DNA of 64,000 nt, taken from Thecaphora thlaspeos. Its lineage: Eukaryota; Basidiomycota; Ustilaginomycetes; Urocystidales; Glomosporiaceae. Made by a program: the position numbers and the translations under genes. Under the pieces are notes generated by a model that saw only the letters and a program-made list of their open reading frames with translations, made no database searches and had not been told where the DNA came from. Of the stretch, positions 62,201-64,000 are shown one piece after another. Where the stretch lies: contig UWYS01000006.1 in assembly GCA_900291925.1 (NCBI GenBank), positions 930,001 to 994,000 of the forward strand, read 5' to 3'. Each line of letters starts with the position of its first letter. Position 1 is the first letter of the stretch.

Positions 62201-63960
62201 GACGTAAAGGACGAGGCGGAGGAGCTGGTGGCGGTCGGGTTACCCGTCGAGGAAGCGTTCTTCGAGACAATCGCAACGGGGGCTTCCGGTACTGACGAGG
62301 CTTCTCCCCGCTCTGGACCGATTGCAGGCGTCCCGAGAGTCGTTTTCGGAGATGTCGGCTGAGGCGTGGCGGCCATCGTCGATGCCGTGCTGGCCCTGCT
62401 GCGGTTCGACTTGCGCGACCACGGCCAAGCGCTGGGTCCGTGCCTGAGAGCCTTGCCTTTGCCCCTAAAGTCCTGGACACGGTCGACAGTCATGCCGTTG
62501 CCGTTGCCGTTGCCGTCGCCATTGCCGGCCCTCGCTCGCTCCGCGTTCTCGTCGAGATCTTCCCAATTTCCTTCTTCTTGCTTGGCTTTACCCGCGCTCT
62601 GCTTCTTCGCAGTCGACCGCAGCGTGTTTCCCTGCTTGTCCTTCGAGAGGCCTGCAGAACCCTTGCGTTTGAGGCTGCTCTGCCTCCACCAGGGCAACGC
62701 CGCCGAGCCCGCGAGACGCTTCTTGCCCTGGGCGTGATGGAGATTCTGAGCCCTCAGGCTCATGGTCGAGCTCCGCTTGCTTCTCAACGTGCTCGCACTG
62801 TGCACGCTGCCTTCCCTCGATATCGCTGACACGCGCTTATTGCTCAGCCCCAATGTAACGGAAGCTTTGGCGTGGTTCTGCGCTGAGAACGTCGGCAGAG
62901 TGCTACGAAGACGGATGTCGGCAGCCTTTGTTGCCGGGGTAAAGTCCATCGTCGTGGCTTGAAAAACCGCCTGCGGTTGAGAGGGGGCACGAGGGCGAGT
63001 ACCGTTGTGGGCTTTAACAGGCGCTGCCGGTGTCGAGGCGTCTGGCAAGCTCGACTCCTGCGATGTTGGGTCAGGCTGAGTAGCATTCGACGAGCTCCTC
63101 CCTCGACCTCTCAGCACGTTCATCAGGCTGAACGCCCTCGGCCGCCGCGCCGCTTGTGCGGGCGACGGTGGAGGCGGTGAGCCCGGTTGTACCGGTCCGC
63201 CGCTCGGACGAGGCGAAGTGCCCGCTTCGCCTGAGAGCCTGCCGTCTTGGCAGATGGTCGCCGTCTCGTCCAGGATTAATCTGGAGGCCTGCGTCAAGGC
63301 GGATGCTGTAGCTCTCTGTGCCGCTGAAACGACGGCCGTCGAAAGCATCAGCGCGTCTTCTGATGCCAGCAGCGTCGCTGGCTCGAAGTCGGACGAGGGA
63401 GCCGCTGCAGAGTACATCGAGGTCTGCGACTGTTCGCGTACCGGATGATGACTGCGCGGCGCCGCAGAGCTGACGGCTGGCTGCGGGCGCGGCGGCTGGA
63501 GGTTTGATATCTCGCTGCTGGCCCAACCGAGGTCCGTCTGGTTGTTGGATCCGCTGCTGCTCTCGGTGGTGTTGGTGGCGAAACTGAATCGGCTCTGTGG
63601 GTCGAGGACGGCGTAGCCCTCCGATTTTCCAGAGCTGGCACCTTGTGACGCCAGATCCTGGCTCGAGAGGGAGAAGCGGCTGGCCAGCTGCGCCGTTGCG
63701 CAGGCATCCTTTGCCTTTTCTGGCGAGGGGTCCGACGAGTTGTTGCTCGAGTTCTGGCGACGATCCTCCCACTCTGACTGCCAGTGCGCTGCTGGTCCAC
63801 GCGGCGTATACTCGTTGGCGTCGTCGAATCTCTGCGTGGCTCCGTCGGAGTCGGTCCTTTCCGTTGCCTCGACCGACGGTCGCCTCTCCCAAAACGACAG
63901 GAGGTGCGCCCTGCCCTTCTCAGTCGATGCTCCCGCCTCGTTGTTGATCAAGGCCGACAT
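59227..63960 (-). CDS. Large orphan Ser-rich protein, 1,577 residues
   Basis: A single open frame runs from ATG (complement of 63958-63960) to TGA at 59227-59229. I do not recognise it. It is mostly disordered, rich in Ser, Ala, Arg and Thr, with scattered short ordered-looking segments: SALINNEAGASTEKGRAHLLSFW at the start, SFSLMNVLRGRG-like basic patches, a candidate conserved patch LRTFWARRRMLGERD, a short coiled coil near DRKAYRRALEQQLLELEKAEQD, and the very end YTDDDILAWQVGLDLSSG, which looks like a folded or motif-like terminus. The two FW segments (residues 23-24 and in LRTFWARRR) are notable. A frame this long without stops, with matching codon bias, is unlikely to be chance. The true start could be upstream, because only 40 bases remain before the window edge. 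It may be a signalling or cytoskeletal scaffold; no function is claimed. Confidence 0.7.
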   Translation of the reverse strand: MSALINNEAGASTEKGRAHLLSFWERRPSVEATERTDSDGATQRFDDANEYTPRGPAAHWQSEWEDRRQNSSNNSSDPSPEKAKDACATAQLASRFSLSSQDLASQGASSGKSEGYAVLDPQSRFSFATNTTESSSGSNNQTDLGWASSEISNLQPPRPQPAVSSAAPRSHHPVREQSQTSMYSAAAPSSDFEPATLLASEDALMLSTAVVSAAQRATASALTQASRLILDETATICQDGRLSGEAGTSPRPSGGPVQPGSPPPPSPAQAARRPRAFSLMNVLRGRGRSSSNATQPDPTSQESSLPDASTPAAPVKAHNGTRPRAPSQPQAVFQATTMDFTPATKAADIRLRSTLPTFSAQNHAKASVTLGLSNKRVSAISREGSVHSASTLRSKRSSTMSLRAQNLHHAQGKKRLAGSAALPWWRQSSLKRKGSAGLSKDKQGNTLRSTAKKQSAGKAKQEEGNWEDLDENAERARAGNGDGNGNGNGMTVDRVQDFRGKGKALRHGPSAWPWSRKSNRSRASTASTMAATPQPTSPKTTLGTPAIGPERGEASSVPEAPVAIVSKNASSTGNPTATSSSASSFTSLAPPKPPTLLPPLRRPRCPSNRRHAAEESQCLSAASSLSVASAAATAGATAYWTRPGSQTSPNPSEATSVDGRTDLSAADTYSAREGPSTPGTSLADPLSQNTCQGHSARPFGDSVTESSKIYIAGPGGFMPALSPLAATFAADGPDSPSGSDAGGTKEVLISDRESIAGREDLQDSGQQLAVAKTAAQTSPVIVADERYPNMLVHFPVDTVNPRHTLIGGLPAPLRVARDEQRSNVFAQGGRPSVTQAQGVASDSSHHVRRGTDSTSYHSLAGSVDENVRAPPEHFSHGTRSISRPTSHREPSGQAQSFVTAHSCDASEARGCHVDIITAPNSIAAYGAPPRSTTAPMQTPGLNDPPQSIRSRPLPRIPEPYAAAERPGSKPFLLVGPPMSPSATYTPGLETADKMSGRQSWSSADGPWSAEVVSQNHVLAPARGFAVAQQASFSRTNAGKAVSHPAEGRSSDIISADALAASKQHPCAQHAGAVELLEDKPEAEALARQPSSSSISQSSAVQAPFADTGVQASLAALKALESPGNDLRTFWARRRMLGERDASHSSVAPATGDVSVEVPDELVGTRQRRRMEPYSSARSLRSSDGLSSSGSKPSRRRRNANASGVSRNGRRHVWDQTGMAELSSASLAETSGAASDSDAAASLIAECLRTQRRGVATSRKALPFVGDGSQARSNRSAAAAVAHDRVRAARLQSNRLPYATPPRSSMQHELRKELPLVEMTSPVGQAPSPRPEASQDRSATNDWDEVVVPAVRKRLEREALSAKGSLANLVSPIVATATLSPTDVTSTGKHEKLAGSVSRASHIPFPSTSEEIEAQGSYLQVDPYSLAKADRKAYRRALEQQLLELEKAEQDSNAGATHPRKPSDLTAPAGGDPQARTRHRSRTHRNSEGSRSQSYLRRGGEPGAASARDSSSHHRDKLSSSEARNTVNSHKASSASQSRGNTRRPSKQGYTDDDILAWQVGLDLSSGHRPSEIAEPVA

Positions 63961-64000
63961 TGGCTCGCGCAGAGTGGTGTCTTGGTAGCTGACTTCGCCG

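Noticed and set aside
1..64000. CRISPR arrays, transposons, biosynthetic or toxin gene clusters
   Set aside because: No regularly spaced repeats, transposase, reverse transcriptase or clustered biosynthetic enzymes were seen; gene content is housekeeping.

Overview
The window is nuclear DNA of a basidiomycete fungus, most likely a smut-type (Ustilaginomycotina) species. The evidence is GC-rich DNA, long and mostly intron-poor genes with large Ser/Ala/Pro-rich disordered regions, short introns with near-invariant GTGAGT-like donors and CTGAC-like branch sites, and fungal-type proteins such as Ire1, Boi, Kre6/Skn1 and Bsd2. I support 23 protein-coding genes, two of them cut by or ending near the window edges. 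I found no credible tRNA or rRNA gene, transposon or CRISPR array.

Layout: 1-16,276 holds a 5'-truncated CENP-H-like kinetochore gene, an Mss4-type PIP5 kinase, a Rab7-like GTPase with a huge internal insertion, 6-phosphogluconolactonase, a mitochondrial-type threonyl-tRNA synthetase and CK2 alpha. 16,277-28,338 holds a Boi-type SH3-SAM-PH protein, an orphan protein, Dph1 and Rcl1. 28,339-44,260 holds Ire1, Atp11, Utp6, a Sec4/Rab8 GTPase and a Tip20/RINT1 tether. 44,821-64,000 holds a Bsd2/Ndfip-type Rsp5 adaptor, a four-exon 86-residue complex I subunit (NDUFA1-like), Jip5/WDR55, a Kre6/Skn1-type GH16 gene carrying an in-frame TGA, an INO80F-domain-like small gene, Trm2, an Mtf2-like mitochondrial protein and a 1,577-residue orphan.

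The gene content is housekeeping rather than a gene cluster. Themes that recur are secretion and surface growth (Mss4, Boi, Sec4, Tip20, Ire1, Bsd2, Kre6/Skn1), mitochondrial biogenesis (ThrRS, Atp11, NDUFA1, Mtf2, possibly Trm2) and ribosome/translation biology (Rcl1, Utp6, Jip5, Dph1). Many neighbours are divergent pairs sharing one upstream region: 6PGL/ThrRS, CK2/Boi, Ire1/Atp11, Utp6/Sec4, Tip20/Bsd2, NDUFA1/Jip5 and INO80F-like/Trm2.

The most unusual points are the Rab7-like GTPase with about 490 residues between its NKxD and SAK motifs; a ThrRS that keeps the editing-domain fold region but has lost the HxxxH and Cys/His zinc residues; a single TGA at a normally conserved tryptophan position of an otherwise intact Kre6/Skn1 gene; two small genes readable only after splicing; and a perfect 11-bp hairpin downstream of the CENP-H gene. 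All exon structures are my own splice-site inference.
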